A stretch of 64,000 nucleotides of DNA, from the NCBI RefSeq assembly GCF_011806425.1, contig NZ_JAATOV010000001.1:806001-870000 (forward strand). Reading direction: 5' to 3'. Origin of the DNA: Thalassospira lucentensis. GTDB lineage: Bacteria > Pseudomonadota > Alphaproteobacteria > Rhodospirillales > Thalassospiraceae. The position numbers and the translations under genes are program-made. This document shows positions 9,697 through 19,541 of this stretch, in pieces. The notes under the pieces are model-generated. The model made no database searches, was not told where the DNA came from, and saw only the letters and a list, made by a program, of their open reading frames with translations. Position 1 is the first letter of the stretch. Each line of letters opens with the position of its first letter.

Positions 9697-9734
9697 ACAA
9701 GAATGGCGGAGCTTCCATGAAAGCCCCGCCATTC
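9697..9734 (-). terminator. terminator of maeB
   Basis: Stem GAATGGCGG / CCGCCATTC extended by AAGCT pairing, followed on the minus strand by TTGTTT. It lies about 30 nt past the maeB stop. Confidence 0.7.
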
Positions 9735-9765
9735 GCAAAAGGTCGTGAGGTCTTAAAACCCGGTC

Positions 9766-12033
9766 TTAGTTATGTTCTGCGTCATGCGCAGCCAAGGCTG
9801 CCAGATTGACCAGATCATTCACCGTTGCGCCCATCTGGGCAATCTGAGCCGGTTTTTCCAACCCGATCATCACCGGACCAACAACCGTGCCACCGCCCAG
9901 CTTATCCAAAAGCTTGGACGCCGTGGTTGCCGCATGCAGGGCCGGCATCACCAAAACGTTAGCCGGGCCAGACAGACGGCAGAAGGGATAAAGTTTCAGA
10001 AGCTCGGTATCGAGTGCGACATCAACGGCCATATCGCCATCGAATTCGAAATCGACATTGCTGCGTTCCAAAATGCCGACCGCATCGCGGATACGGTCGG
10101 TATCGGCACTGTACGGGTTGCCAAAGGTCGAATGCGAGACCATCGCCACACGCGGCTCATGACCAAGCTGACGGGCTTTTTCCGCCGCCTGAATGGCGAT
10201 CTCGGCCAGCTGTTCGGCATCGGGCACATTGTGCACGCGGGTATCGGCGATAAACACCGTGCGGCCCTTGGCAATCGCGATCGAAAGACCCATCGGGATT
10301 TCGCCCTCTTTGGCGTCGATCACGCTGGCAATATCGGTAAAGCTGCGATTGAAGTTCCGGGTCAGACCGGTGATCAAACCATCGGCATGGCCTTTTGCCA
10401 CCATGACAGAGGCAAAAACGTTACGCTTCTGATTGACCATGCGCTGGCAATCACGCCACAGATACCCTTTGCGCTGCAGGCGTTCATACATGAACTGGGC
10501 ATATTCAGCATTGTTGTCTGAAATCGCCGCGTTGCTGATTTCGACCCCTTCAAGGGTTTCAATGCCAAGGTTTTTGGCACTGGCATGAATGCGGTCTTCG
10601 CGCCCAATCAGGATCGGCGTGCCATAGCCCGAATTGCGATAGGCCACTGCCGCACGAATAACGGTTTCTTCTTCGCCCTCGGCAAAGGCGATGCGTTTGG
10701 GATGGGCCCGCACATAATCAGAAATAAGCTGCAAATGTGCCGCCGTCGGATCAAGACGCCCGCGCAGCTGGTTTTCGTATTCCGCCATATCAATGATCGG
10801 ACGGCGCGCAACACCACTATCCATTGCGGCCTGTGCAACCGCCTTGGGGATCGCAATGATCAAGCGCGGATCAAACGGCGCTGGAATGATGTATTCCGGG
10901 CCATATTGCAAACGACGCCCGGAATAGGCCGCCGCCACTTCATCAGGCACATCTTCGCGTGCCAAGGACGCCACCGCATGGGCCGCAGCAATTTTCATAT
11001 CTTCGTTGATGGTCGATGCCTGAACATCCAATGCCCCGCGGAAGATATACGGGAAACCAAGAACGTTGTTGATCTGGTTGGGGTAATCCGAACGCCCGGT
11101 GGCACAGATCGCGTCATCGCGAATCGATGCGACTTCTTCGGGGCTGATTTCCGGATCCGGGTTGGCCATGGCAAAAATGATCGGCTTTTTGGCCATGCTT
11201 TTGACCATCTGGGTCGTCACCGCCCCTTTGGCTGACAGGCCAAAGAACGCATCCGCCCCGTTCATCGCATCTTCAAGGGTACGCGCATCGGTGTCCGCCG
11301 CATGGGCCGACTTCCACTGGTTCATGCCGTCTTCGCGGCCCTTATAGATCACGCCACGTGTGTCACACATGATGACGTTGTCATGCGACACGCCCATGCT
11401 TTTGACCAACTCGCAGCAGGCAATTGCCGCCGCACCAGCACCATTGATCACCAGTTTGATGTCTTTAAGGTCGCGACCCGTCAAATCACAGGCATTGATC
11501 AAACCCGATGCCGCAATGATCGCCGTGCCGTGCTGATCGTCATGGAAAACCGGGATATCCATGATTTCGCGCAGACGCTGTTCAATGATGAAGCATTCAG
11601 GTGCCTTGATGTCTTCAAGGTTAATGCCCCCAAACGACGCCCCCAGGAACCGCACGCAATTGACGAACTCGTCAACGTTTTCGGTCGAAACTTCAAGGTC
11701 GATACCGTCAACATCGGCAAAGCGTTTGAACAAAACAGCCTTGCCTTCCATCACCGGTTTGGACGCCAGCGCGCCAAGATTGCCCAGACCCAGAACGGCT
11801 GTACCGTTGGAAATCACCGCAACGATGTTGCCCTTGGACGTATAATCATACGCTGTCGCCGGGTTCTTGGCGATTTCAAGACACGGCACCGCGACGCCCG
11901 GCGAATAAGCCAGCGAAAGATCGCGCTGTGTCGTCAGCGGCTTGGATGGCGTGATTTCGATTTTGCCCGGACGGCCACTGGAATGAAACAAAAGCGCTTC
12001 GCGGTCGCGAACCTTGATTTCTGTATCTGACAT
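9766..12033 (-). CDS. maeB: NADP-dependent malic enzyme, MaeB type
   Basis: A 755-residue enzyme that oxidatively decarboxylates malate to pyruvate with NADP. Three parts are visible: the N-terminal malic domain with SLAYSPGVAVPCLEI near residue 42, an NAD(P)-binding domain with VINGAGAAAIACCELVKSMG near residue 195, and a C-terminal phosphotransacetylase-like domain from about residue 430 to the end (RIAFAEGEEETVIRAA onward). The PTA-like part is normally non-catalytic and mediates oligomerisation and acetyl-CoA regulation. The length is typical of MaeB (about 760). It links the TCA cycle to pyruvate and NADPH supply. Confidence 0.97.
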   Translation of the reverse strand: MSDTEIKVRDREALLFHSSGRPGKIEITPSKPLTTQRDLSLAYSPGVAVPCLEIAKNPATAYDYTSKGNIVAVISNGTAVLGLGNLGALASKPVMEGKAVLFKRFADVDGIDLEVSTENVDEFVNCVRFLGASFGGINLEDIKAPECFIIEQRLREIMDIPVFHDDQHGTAIIAASGLINACDLTGRDLKDIKLVINGAGAAAIACCELVKSMGVSHDNVIMCDTRGVIYKGREDGMNQWKSAHAADTDARTLEDAMNGADAFFGLSAKGAVTTQMVKSMAKKPIIFAMANPDPEISPEEVASIRDDAICATGRSDYPNQINNVLGFPYIFRGALDVQASTINEDMKIAAAHAVASLAREDVPDEVAAAYSGRRLQYGPEYIIPAPFDPRLIIAIPKAVAQAAMDSGVARRPIIDMAEYENQLRGRLDPTAAHLQLISDYVRAHPKRIAFAEGEEETVIRAAVAYRNSGYGTPILIGREDRIHASAKNLGIETLEGVEISNAAISDNNAEYAQFMYERLQRKGYLWRDCQRMVNQKRNVFASVMVAKGHADGLITGLTRNFNRSFTDIASVIDAKEGEIPMGLSIAIAKGRTVFIADTRVHNVPDAEQLAEIAIQAAEKARQLGHEPRVAMVSHSTFGNPYSADTDRIRDAVGILERSNVDFEFDGDMAVDVALDTELLKLYPFCRLSGPANVLVMPALHAATTASKLLDKLGGGTVVGPVMIGLEKPAQIAQMGATVNDLVNLAALAAHDAEHN

Positions 12034-12436
12034 TATTTTTTCACTGACGCTTGCATGATGGGTTGGAAAGCAATTGATGCTGTATGTTGTTTAATAAAGT
12101 TGGACAAATGTGCGGCGTGGGACCGCGTTGTCTGACCGCCCAATAAATCAGGCTTCGCCCCCCGGGTCAAAGGCGACGTTAACGGCAACCACAAAATTAC
12201 GTAGCGTTTTCCGTATGTTGCAATGCAACAACCGTCTTCACCACACCCCCGCTGGCCCCCACTATTGCGCCGCAGCGCCGATGGAATGTGAATGGGTCAT
12301 CGGCAAATAGCGTTGATTTTTCAGCATCCTATAAAATCTCGGCCTAACCCCGTCTTGGCAGCCCCTATTGCATCGCACTGAACGCCGCAGGACGATTGTT
12401 CCACTTTATGAAAAAACACGACCAAAAAGTCGGAAT
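12034..12436. other. gene-free interval upstream of maeB
   Basis: About 400 bp that should contain the maeB promoter. One 13-bp inverted repeat, GTTGCAATGCAAC, is present at about 12217-12229. No convincing coding frame is seen. Confidence 0.5.
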
Positions 12437-12465
12437 GAAAAAAGGCGATCATTTCTGATCGCCTT
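12437..12465 (-). terminator. terminator of the stress-like gene
   Basis: Perfect 10-bp stem AAGGCGATCA / TGATCGCCTT with a TTTC loop (read on plus); on the minus strand it is followed by TTTTTCATT. Confidence 0.88.
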
Positions 12466-12507
12466 GATATCTTGATCCATGTGATCTGCCCTACACGGCA
12501 AATGGAA

Positions 12508-13023
12508 TCAGGCCGGTTTGCCGCCCTGATGCAGGTGGATGTTGGTCGCACCATGCTTTTCAAGGATCGCCTGTGCCTTGGCTTTAAGAAGGGCTTCATC
12601 ACCTTCTGGGTCAATGCGCACCCACAGGATCACCGATCCGGCGTCAATTGCGCGTGCGAAATCCTCGGTATGCGGGGTCGATGTGACCTCGCCGATAAAT
12701 TCGCTCAGTGCCACCGCACCAACACCCGCGCCAACCGCAAGGGCCACCGGGGCGGTTGCCACCCCACCAAACAGCGCAATGGCGCCCGATGCCACCAATG
12801 GCACCTCATATTTGACTTCGCCGACAAGTGCGGTCAGCACATCTGACCATGACCGGCCATCTTCGCCCGCCACATCAATTGATTCATGTGAACTTAAAAC
12901 CGACAAATCGGTGCGCGCAAAGCCGCTATCGCGTAATTCGCGCACGGCGGCGTCAAAACCGTCTTTGGTCTCGAACAACCCAACCAGTTCGGGGGCCTGT
13001 GCTGCGGTCTGGTCTTCTGACAT
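12508..13023 (-). CDS. general-stress (YflT-like) glycine-zipper protein
   Basis: A 171-residue protein. Residues 12-50 (LVGLFETKDGFDAAVRELRD, then DLSVLSSHESI) match the short alpha/beta domain seen at the front of YflT / general stress protein 17M-like and DUF1269-like proteins. The middle (about 75-115) is a hydrophobic Gly/Ala/Val segment like a membrane-inserting glycine zipper, and the C-terminus repeats an alpha/beta pattern (GSVILWVRIDPEGDEALLKA). Such proteins are often stress-induced and of unknown mechanism. It is divergent from mutS. Confidence 0.65.
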   Translation of the reverse strand: MSEDQTAAQAPELVGLFETKDGFDAAVRELRDSGFARTDLSVLSSHESIDVAGEDGRSWSDVLTALVGEVKYEVPLVASGAIALFGGVATAPVALAVGAGVGAVALSEFIGEVTSTPHTEDFARAIDAGSVILWVRIDPEGDEALLKAKAQAILEKHGATNIHLHQGGKPA

Positions 13024-13219
13024 AGTGTGTCTCCTTGGTGACTGGTCTTCTGTTCGGTTTCACGCCATCATGGCGCCGGCGAACCAACAGTTTCCCATAG
13101 TCTGTGCTCAGTTGTTATCTTTTACGGAAATTCAGGCGTTGCAATGGCATAAATCAAGTTTTATCACCCGCACGTCTTGCCCCTCGTAAATGCCTTTAGG
13201 GTTTGTTATCAAATTCATC

Positions 13220-15943
13220 ATGAACAACATCGCTGATACATCCGATACCACGCCAAGTGCCCCGTCCTTTTCCAAAGAGGGCGCGACCCCAATGATGATC
13301 CAGTTCCTTGAAATCAAGGAACAGTATCAGGACTGCCTGCTGTTTTATCGGATGGGCGACTTTTACGAGCTGTTCTTTGACGATGCCGTCAAAGCCGCCG
13401 AAGCCCTTGATATTGCCCTGACAAAACGCGGCAAGCATCAAGGTAACGAAATTCCCATGGCCGGTGTTCCCGTCCATAGCCACGAAACATATCTGCAGCG
13501 TCTGATCCGCAAAGGATTCCGTGTTGCCGTCTGCGAACAGATGGAAGACCCGGCAGAAGCCAAAAAACGGGGTGCAAAATCCGTGGTCAAACGCGGTGTC
13601 GTGCGTCTGATTACGCCCGGCACCCTGACCGAAGACAGCCTTTTGGACGCGCGCCGTCATAACTATCTGGCTGCGGTTGCGGAATTGCGCGGCAAGGTTG
13701 GCTTGGCCTGGCTTGATATGTCGACCGGCGATTTTTATGTCCAGCCCACCGATATTGGCGGCTTGCCCGCGGCCCTTGCCCGGCTTGATCCGGGTGAAAT
13801 CCTGTTTTCCGACCGGCTGCTCAACCGCTCGGAAATCTTTGATATCTACAGCGAATATAAAAACATCATCACCCCGCAGCCCGCGGCACGGTTCGATGCC
13901 GAAAATGCGCAATTGCGCCTTAAAAAGCTCTATCAGGTCGAGGCCCTTGATGCCTTCGGCGGGTTTGAGCTGGCCGAACTGTCCGCAGCCGGCGCACTGA
14001 TTGATTATGTTGAACTGACCCAAAAAGGTCAGATGCCCCGCCTGTCGCCGCCGATCCGCATGGCGCAGGGGGCGGCCATGGAAATTGACGCCGCCACGCG
14101 TCGGTCGCTTGAACTGATCCAAACCCAATCGGGCGAGCGTAAGGGATCGTTGCTTTCGGTCATTGATCGCACCAAAACCGGTGCGGGGGCCCGCCTTTTG
14201 GCGGCGCGTCTGTCTGCCCCGCTGACCAATGCCGATAACGTCAACAAACGCCTTGATCTGGTGGAATATTTCCATGATCGCGATGGCCTGCGCGCTGATT
14301 TGCGATCTGGCCTTGGCGAATGCCCTGATATTGAACGCGCACTATCGCGGCTTTCCGTTGGCCGTGGCGGACCACGTGATTTGGCCGCCATGCGCGATGG
14401 TCTGGCCTGTTCGTTTGCGATTGGCACCCTTTTGGGCAAGCCCGATGGTGGCAATGATGGCCTTACCGCACAGCCAGAATCGCTAACCGATCATGTCACC
14501 CGCATGGGCCATCACGGCGATCTGATTGATCTTTTGCGCCGTGCGATTGCCGAAAACCTGCCTTTGATGGCACGCGATGGCGGCTTTATTGCCGGGGGCT
14601 ATCATCCCCCGCTTGATGAATTGCGCATGCTTTCAAGCGAAAGCAAAAAGCTGATCGCCAATCTTCAGGCCCGCTATACCGAACAAACCGGCATTGCCAA
14701 CCTTAAGGTCAAACACAACAACGTTCTGGGCTATTTCATCGAAGTTTCGGCCAAAAACGCCGACAAAATGATGGAAATTGATGAATTTATTCATCGTCAA
14801 ACCATGGCCAATGCGGTGCGTTTCACCACGGTCGAACTGTCCGAACTTGAAAGCAAAGTGTCAAAGGCCGGGGATCAGGCGCTCGCCCTTGAACTCGAAC
14901 TGTTCGAAGAACTGGTTCAGGCCGTGCTGGCCAAGGCCGATGACATTGCCCAATGCGCCCAGGCCTTGGCGGGGCTTGATGTTTCTGCCGCCCTTGCCGA
15001 ACTGGCCCGCGATCGGGGCTGTGTCCGCCCCCAAATTGATGACAGCCTGTCGTTTGATATCACGGCCGGGCGTCATCCGGTCGTCGAAGCAGCCCTTCGC
15101 GAAAATGCCGATTCGCCCTTTGTCGCCAATGATTGCCGCCTGGAAGATGAACAAAGCCTATGGCTGATCACCGGTCCGAACATGGCCGGTAAATCCACCT
15201 TCCTGCGTCAAAATGCCCTGATTGCGGTCATGGCCCAAATCGGGGCCTTTGTCCCGGCGGCCAAGGCACATATCGGTGTGATTGATCGGCTGTTTTCCCG
15301 TGTCGGGGCCGCCGATGATTTGGCTCGCGGTCGATCCACCTTCATGGTCGAAATGGTTGAAACCGCATCGATCCTTAATCAGGCAACCGATCGTTCCTTG
15401 GTGATCTTGGATGAAATCGGGCGCGGCACGGCCACCTTTGACGGTCTGTCGATTGCCTGGGCGGTGGTCGAAAACCTGCATGAAATCAACAAATGCCGTG
15501 GTCTGTTCGCCACCCACTATCACGAACTGACCGCCCTCGCCGCCAAGCTCGACCATCTATCTTGCCACACCATGCTGATCAAGGAATGGCAGGGCGAGGT
15601 TGTCTTCCTTCACGAAGTTGGCTTGGGCAGTGCGGACCGATCTTATGGTATTCACGTCGCGCAATTGGCGGGCCTGCCGAAACCGGTGATCAAGCGCGCC
15701 GAACAGGTGCTTAAAACCCTTGAAAAGGGGCAACAGGGCGGTGCGGTGTCCAAGCTGGCCGATGATCTGCCTTTGTTTGCTGCCGCGATTGAGCAAGCCG
15801 CACAGGAAGACCGTGACGCCACCCCGGCCCTGTCGGACGATCAAAAGGCGCTGTTGGATGCGATTGCCGATATTGATCCCGATAACCTGACGCCCCGCGA
15901 AGCGCTTGATGCGCTCTATCGGCTGCGTGACTTACGCCAATAA
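13220..15943 (+). CDS. mutS: DNA mismatch repair protein MutS
   Basis: About 907 residues. MutS binds mismatches and starts repair with MutL. The mismatch-reading motif [11 protein letters not shown] lies near residue 45, the clamp and lever domains follow, and the ATPase domain has the Walker [10 protein letters not shown] at about 652-660, the STFMVEM motif and the [12 protein letters not shown]alker B. The C-terminal helix-turn-helix region for dimerisation is present ([13 protein letters not shown]). ATG 13220 is chosen; an ATG at 13190 is in frame, and neither has a strong ribosome-binding site. It is upstream of glnD with a terminator between. Confidence 0.97.
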   Translation: MNNIADTSDTTPSAPSFSKEGATPMMIQFLEIKEQYQDCLLFYRMGDFYELFFDDAVKAAEALDIALTKRGKHQGNEIPMAGVPVHSHETYLQRLIRKGFRVAVCEQMEDPAEAKKRGAKSVVKRGVVRLITPGTLTEDSLLDARRHNYLAAVAELRGKVGLAWLDMSTGDFYVQPTDIGGLPAALARLDPGEILFSDRLLNRSEIFDIYSEYKNIITPQPAARFDAENAQLRLKKLYQVEALDAFGGFELAELSAAGALIDYVELTQKGQMPRLSPPIRMAQGAAMEIDAATRRSLELIQTQSGERKGSLLSVIDRTKTGAGARLLAARLSAPLTNADNVNKRLDLVEYFHDRDGLRADLRSGLGECPDIERALSRLSVGRGGPRDLAAMRDGLACSFAIGTLLGKPDGGNDGLTAQPESLTDHVTRMGHHGDLIDLLRRAIAENLPLMARDGGFIAGGYHPPLDELRMLSSESKKLIANLQARYTEQTGIANLKVKHNNVLGYFIEVSAKNADKMMEIDEFIHRQTMANAVRFTTVELSELESKVSKAGDQALALELELFEELVQAVLAKADDIAQCAQALAGLDVSAALAELARDRGCVRPQIDDSLSFDITAGRHPVVEAALRENADSPFVANDCRLEDEQSLWLITGPNMAGKSTFLRQNALIAVMAQIGAFVPAAKAHIGVIDRLFSRVGAADDLARGRSTFMVEMVETASILNQATDRSLVILDEIGRGTATFDGLSIAWAVVENLHEINKCRGLFATHYHELTALAAKLDHLSCHTMLIKEWQGEVVFLHEVGLGSADRSYGIHVAQLAGLPKPVIKRAEQVLKTLEKGQQGGAVSKLADDLPLFAAAIEQAAQEDRDATPALSDDQKALLDAIADIDPDNLTPREALDALYRLRDLRQ

Positions 15944-15998
15944 GCGGCATCCGCGCAAACGCGGTGGGGTTAAAACCCTTTGCGGAAAAAACGCATGC

Positions 15999-16044
15999 AA
16001 AACAGGCACCTTGCCCCCATATCAGGCAGGTGCCTGTTTTCATT
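15999..16044 (+). terminator. terminator of mutS
   Basis: 12-bp stem AAAACAGGCACC / GGTGCCTGTTTT with an 18-nt loop; the right arm ends in a T-run. Confidence 0.85.
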
Positions 16045-16232
16045 TAGCCGCTGTGGCCCTCCCAAAACGTGGGTTGGCGCGGTTGGCTGCGGCCCGATAG
16101 GTCATCTGATCTCTGGCACGGCACATGCAATGATGGCGGCAAATGTCCTGTGGCGCGTTTCAATTGCCGCGAACAGGGGGAAAATGCTATTGCAGAACCT
16201 GCAATCTAGGCGCAAGGAAACGGCAACCCGGT

Positions 16233-18971
16233 ATGTATAAAATCAAGAAACAGCGCGAAATCATTGATCGTAAAAAAGTCTTTGCTGATCTAAGCGCCAT
16301 TGCCAATGACCCGACGCTTAAAAGCTTCAAGCAACGCAGCGCCGTTCTGGCCAAGCTAAAATCCGTCTTGGAAGACGGCCACAACGTCATTCGCGCGCGG
16401 TTTGAACAAAGCAATTCCGGGCAGGAAACCGTCTTTTCGAACAGCTTCCTGATGGATCAGATTGTCCGTCTTATTCATGATTTTGCGACCAATTTTGTCT
16501 ATCCGCTGCATAATCCAACCAATGAACAACGCATGTCGGTGGTTGCGGTTGGTGGCTATGGCCGGGGCGATATGGCGCCGCATTCTGATGTCGATATCCT
16601 GTTTTTGTTTCCCTACAAACAAACCGCCAATGGCGAACAGGTTGTTGAATTCATTCTTTATATGCTGTGGGATCTTGGCCTAAAGGTCGGCCATGCCACC
16701 CGGTCAGTTGATGACTGCCTGCGCATGGGCCGCCAAGACATCACCATCCGCACCAACCTGCTGGAAAGCCGGTTCGTCTGGGGGGATGAGGATACCTATA
16801 ACGTGTTTCGCGCCCGCTTTATGGACGAGCTGGTCAAGGGCAGCGGCCTTGAATTTATCGAAAAGAAACTGGGCGAACGGGATGATCGCCATGTGCGCAT
16901 GGGCGATTCGCGCTATGTGGTGGAACCCAACGTCAAAGACGGTAAAGGCGGCCTTCGCGATCTGCACACCCTGTTTTGGATTGGCAAATACCTGTATCGG
17001 GTCAATTCCCCGATGGAGCTTGTCGACCTTAAAGTTCTGACCCGCAAAGAAGCCCAAGGGTTTCTAAAAGCGCAAAACTTCCTGTGGGCGGTGCGCTGCT
17101 GGTTGCATTACCTGTCTGACCGTGAAGAAGACCGCCTGACATTTGATATGCAGCGCGATATCGCCGAACGCCTTGGCTATACCGACCATGCCGGGGCATC
17201 GGGCGTCGAACGGTTCATGAAACACTATTATCTGATGGTCAAACATGTCGGCAACCTGACCCGGATTTTCTGTGCCGCCCTCGAAGAACGCCATCAACGC
17301 CGCCCATTGATCCGCTTTCCCGGCAAGCTATTTGGCACCAAGGAAATTGACGGGTTTGAGCTGCGCAATGACCGGCTAACCGTTGAAAGCCTTGATGTTT
17401 TCAAAAACGACCCGATCAAGATTTTGCGCCTGTTTTTGGTTGCCAATCAAAACGGGGTCGGCATTCATCCCGAAACCCTGCGCTGGGTGACGCAAAGCTT
17501 AAAACATGTCGATCATAAGCTGCAAAACGATCCGGACGCCAACGAGGTCTTCCTTGAAATCCTGACCCAGCGTCAAAACCCTGACATCGTGCTGCGTAAA
17601 ATGAACGAAGCCGGTGTTTTGGGCCGCTTCATCCCGGATTTCGGCCGGGTCGTCGCCCAGATGCAATATGACATGTACCACACCTATACGGTGGACGAGC
17701 ACACCATCCGCGCGATTGGTGTGCTGAACCAGATCGAAAATGGCGAACTGGTTGATGATGCCCCGGTCGCCACCCGCATCATGGGTCAGGTGATTTCCAG
17801 ACGGGTTCTGTATGTCGCGGTTTTACTGCATGACATTGCCAAGGGCCGTGGTGGCGATCATTCCGAACTGGGGGCCGAAGTTGCCGAAAAGCTGTGCCCG
17901 CGTTTGGGTCTGTCGCCCGCCGATACGGAAACCGTGGCGTGGCTGGTTAAGGCCCATCTATGGATGAGCTTGACGGCCTTTAAACGCGACATCAATGACC
18001 CGATGACGATCAAGGCCTTTGGCGATCTGGTGCAATCGCAAGAACGCCTACGCCTGTTGCTGTGCCTGACGGTGGCCGATATTCGTGCGGTGGGGCCAAA
18101 TGTCTGGAATGGCTGGAAAGCCACCCTGTTGCGTGAACTTTATTATGCCACCGATGATTTGCTATCGGGCGGCCTTAACGCCGATAGCCGCGATTCGCGG
18201 GTGGCCAACGCCCAAATGGCCCTGCGCGAAGCCTTGGCCGATTGGCCAACCGATCAGATCGAAGATTTCATTGATCGCGGCTATCCGTCTTATTGGCTCA
18301 GTTTCGATACCGACGTTCACGTGCATCACGCCCATCTGACCCGCGATGCCAAAGAAAGCGGCGCGGACATCACGGTTGATGTGCGCATTGATACCGAAAT
18401 TGATGCCACCGAAATCACCGTTCACACCACCGACCATCCGGGCCTGTTTTCCCAGATTGCCGGGGCGATGGCGATTTGTGGTGCCAATGTTGTCGATGCA
18501 AAAATCCTGACCTTGGCCGACGGCATGGCGCTTGATGCGTTCTTTATTCAGGACACCAACGACGAAGCCTATAACGACAAGGCCAAACTCGAAAAGCTGC
18601 GTGAAACCCTCGAACAGGTGATTTCCGGGCGTTTGCGCCCCAGTCATGAAATCGAACGTCGCCAGAACAAGGATAACAAGCACCGTACCGCCGTGTTTAA
18701 GGTCGAACCCAATGTCATTATCGACAACAAGGCCAGCCGCACCCATACGGTGATTGAAATTTCCGCCCGCGACCGACAGGGGCTTTTGTATGACATCACG
18801 CGCGCTTTGCGTGACCTGTCCTTGCAAATCGCATCGGCGCGGATTTCCACCTTTGGCGAACGCGCGGTCGACGTTTTCTATGTGAAAGATGTGTTTGGGC
18901 TTAAAATCGACAGCCGCACCAAATTCGTGCAAGTCAAGGAAACCCTGACCCAGGCTATCCAGAACAATTAA
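16233..18971 (+). CDS. glnD: bifunctional uridylyltransferase / uridylyl-removing enzyme GlnD
   Basis: A 912-residue nitrogen-status sensor that uridylylates and deuridylylates PII proteins in response to glutamine. In order: nucleotidyltransferase domain with GGYGRGDMAPHSDVDILF near residue 105, HD domain with HDIAKGRGGDHS near 532, and two C-terminal ACT domains (about 725-800 and 835-905) that bind glutamine. All catalytic residues look intact and the length is normal. ATG 16233 is chosen because AAGGAAA lies upstream and the protein then starts with the usual MYKIKKQRE; longer frames add a Cys-rich non-homologous stretch. Confidence 0.97.
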   Translation: MYKIKKQREIIDRKKVFADLSAIANDPTLKSFKQRSAVLAKLKSVLEDGHNVIRARFEQSNSGQETVFSNSFLMDQIVRLIHDFATNFVYPLHNPTNEQRMSVVAVGGYGRGDMAPHSDVDILFLFPYKQTANGEQVVEFILYMLWDLGLKVGHATRSVDDCLRMGRQDITIRTNLLESRFVWGDEDTYNVFRARFMDELVKGSGLEFIEKKLGERDDRHVRMGDSRYVVEPNVKDGKGGLRDLHTLFWIGKYLYRVNSPMELVDLKVLTRKEAQGFLKAQNFLWAVRCWLHYLSDREEDRLTFDMQRDIAERLGYTDHAGASGVERFMKHYYLMVKHVGNLTRIFCAALEERHQRRPLIRFPGKLFGTKEIDGFELRNDRLTVESLDVFKNDPIKILRLFLVANQNGVGIHPETLRWVTQSLKHVDHKLQNDPDANEVFLEILTQRQNPDIVLRKMNEAGVLGRFIPDFGRVVAQMQYDMYHTYTVDEHTIRAIGVLNQIENGELVDDAPVATRIMGQVISRRVLYVAVLLHDIAKGRGGDHSELGAEVAEKLCPRLGLSPADTETVAWLVKAHLWMSLTAFKRDINDPMTIKAFGDLVQSQERLRLLLCLTVADIRAVGPNVWNGWKATLLRELYYATDDLLSGGLNADSRDSRVANAQMALREALADWPTDQIEDFIDRGYPSYWLSFDTDVHVHHAHLTRDAKESGADITVDVRIDTEIDATEITVHTTDHPGLFSQIAGAMAICGANVVDAKILTLADGMALDAFFIQDTNDEAYNDKAKLEKLRETLEQVISGRLRPSHEIERRQNKDNKHRTAVFKVEPNVIIDNKASRTHTVIEISARDRQGLLYDITRALRDLSLQIASARISTFGERAVDVFYVKDVFGLKIDSRTKFVQVKETLTQAIQNN

Positions 18972-19000
18972 GCCAGCATGTGATTTGGACGAAATGGCGA

Positions 19001-19027
19001 TCTTGGGCGGTATTAAACCGCCCAAGA
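19001..19027 (+). terminator. hairpin 3' of glnD
   Basis: Perfect 11-bp stem TCTTGGGCGGT / ACCGCCCAAGA with a 5-nt loop, 30 nt past the stop. No T-run follows, so it may protect the 3' end or terminate inefficiently. Confidence 0.5.
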
Positions 19028-19050
19028 CACCGGTTTAACCCTTCCTCTTA

Positions 19051-19067
19051 TGTGACGCGTGGTCACA
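19051..19067. promoter_or_regulatory. CRP-like palindrome with a 7-nt spacer
   Basis: TGTGACGCGTGGTCACA: TGTGAC and GTCACA half-sites separated by 5 nt, one base longer than the classical CRP spacing. It lies in the gene-free interval between glnD and murJ. Confidence 0.4.
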
Positions 19068-19285
19068 CCTCAGAAAGGATTAAATTCAGTTTGCTCTTTT
19101 TTGGAATAAAAGACGGTCGAGGAAGGGCTATCCAAAACGAACATCATGATATGTTAATCACGACGTCTTTTCCTCGGAATGCAGCAGGTTGAGGTGGATC
19201 CCCTTTTCCCCGACCATCCTAAATGAGGCTCGCGTCCCAACGAATCTCAGCAAGCGGGAATTTAGCCGTCTTGACTGTATTTTTC

Positions 19286-19301
19286 TGTGACGGCGGTCAC
19301 A
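19286..19301. promoter_or_regulatory. CRP-like site, perfect TGTGA-N6-TCACA
   Basis: TGTGACGGCGGTCACA matches the CRP-family half-sites and spacing exactly. It is 240 bp upstream of murJ and 235 bp downstream of the palindrome at 19051. The regulator is not known; the family assignment is from consensus only. Confidence 0.45.
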
Positions 19302-19541
19302 GCTGTCAAAAAGAATGCTCTTTTCAGACCGATTTCATATTTTTGTGACATACGCCCCGCTGCCCCCATGTTGATTACGACTTCTTCACTTTCCCCTGTC
19401 AGATTTTGTCGGGCGCGCCGGGTCACGTAAACGTTGGCATAAAAACGGGCGAAAAACCCGCGCACAGATTTACCAATTGCGGGGCCCGGCCCGCGCATGC
19501 GGCCCCCGAAACACGGCCCTTTAGACGGATAAAAGACGCAC

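Larger units (their letters stand above)
19028..19541. other. long leader/promoter interval upstream of murJ
   Basis: About 510 bp with no convincing gene. It contains two CRP-like palindromes, each followed by the octamer GCTCTTTT a short way downstream, and a third TGTGAC half-site at about 19344. It probably holds the murJ promoter. Confidence 0.45.

Noticed and set aside
13196..14275. Long open frame on the strand opposite mutS
   Set aside because: It is antisense to a complete MutS gene, with low-complexity composition and no family match that I recognise; high-GC genomes produce such frames often.
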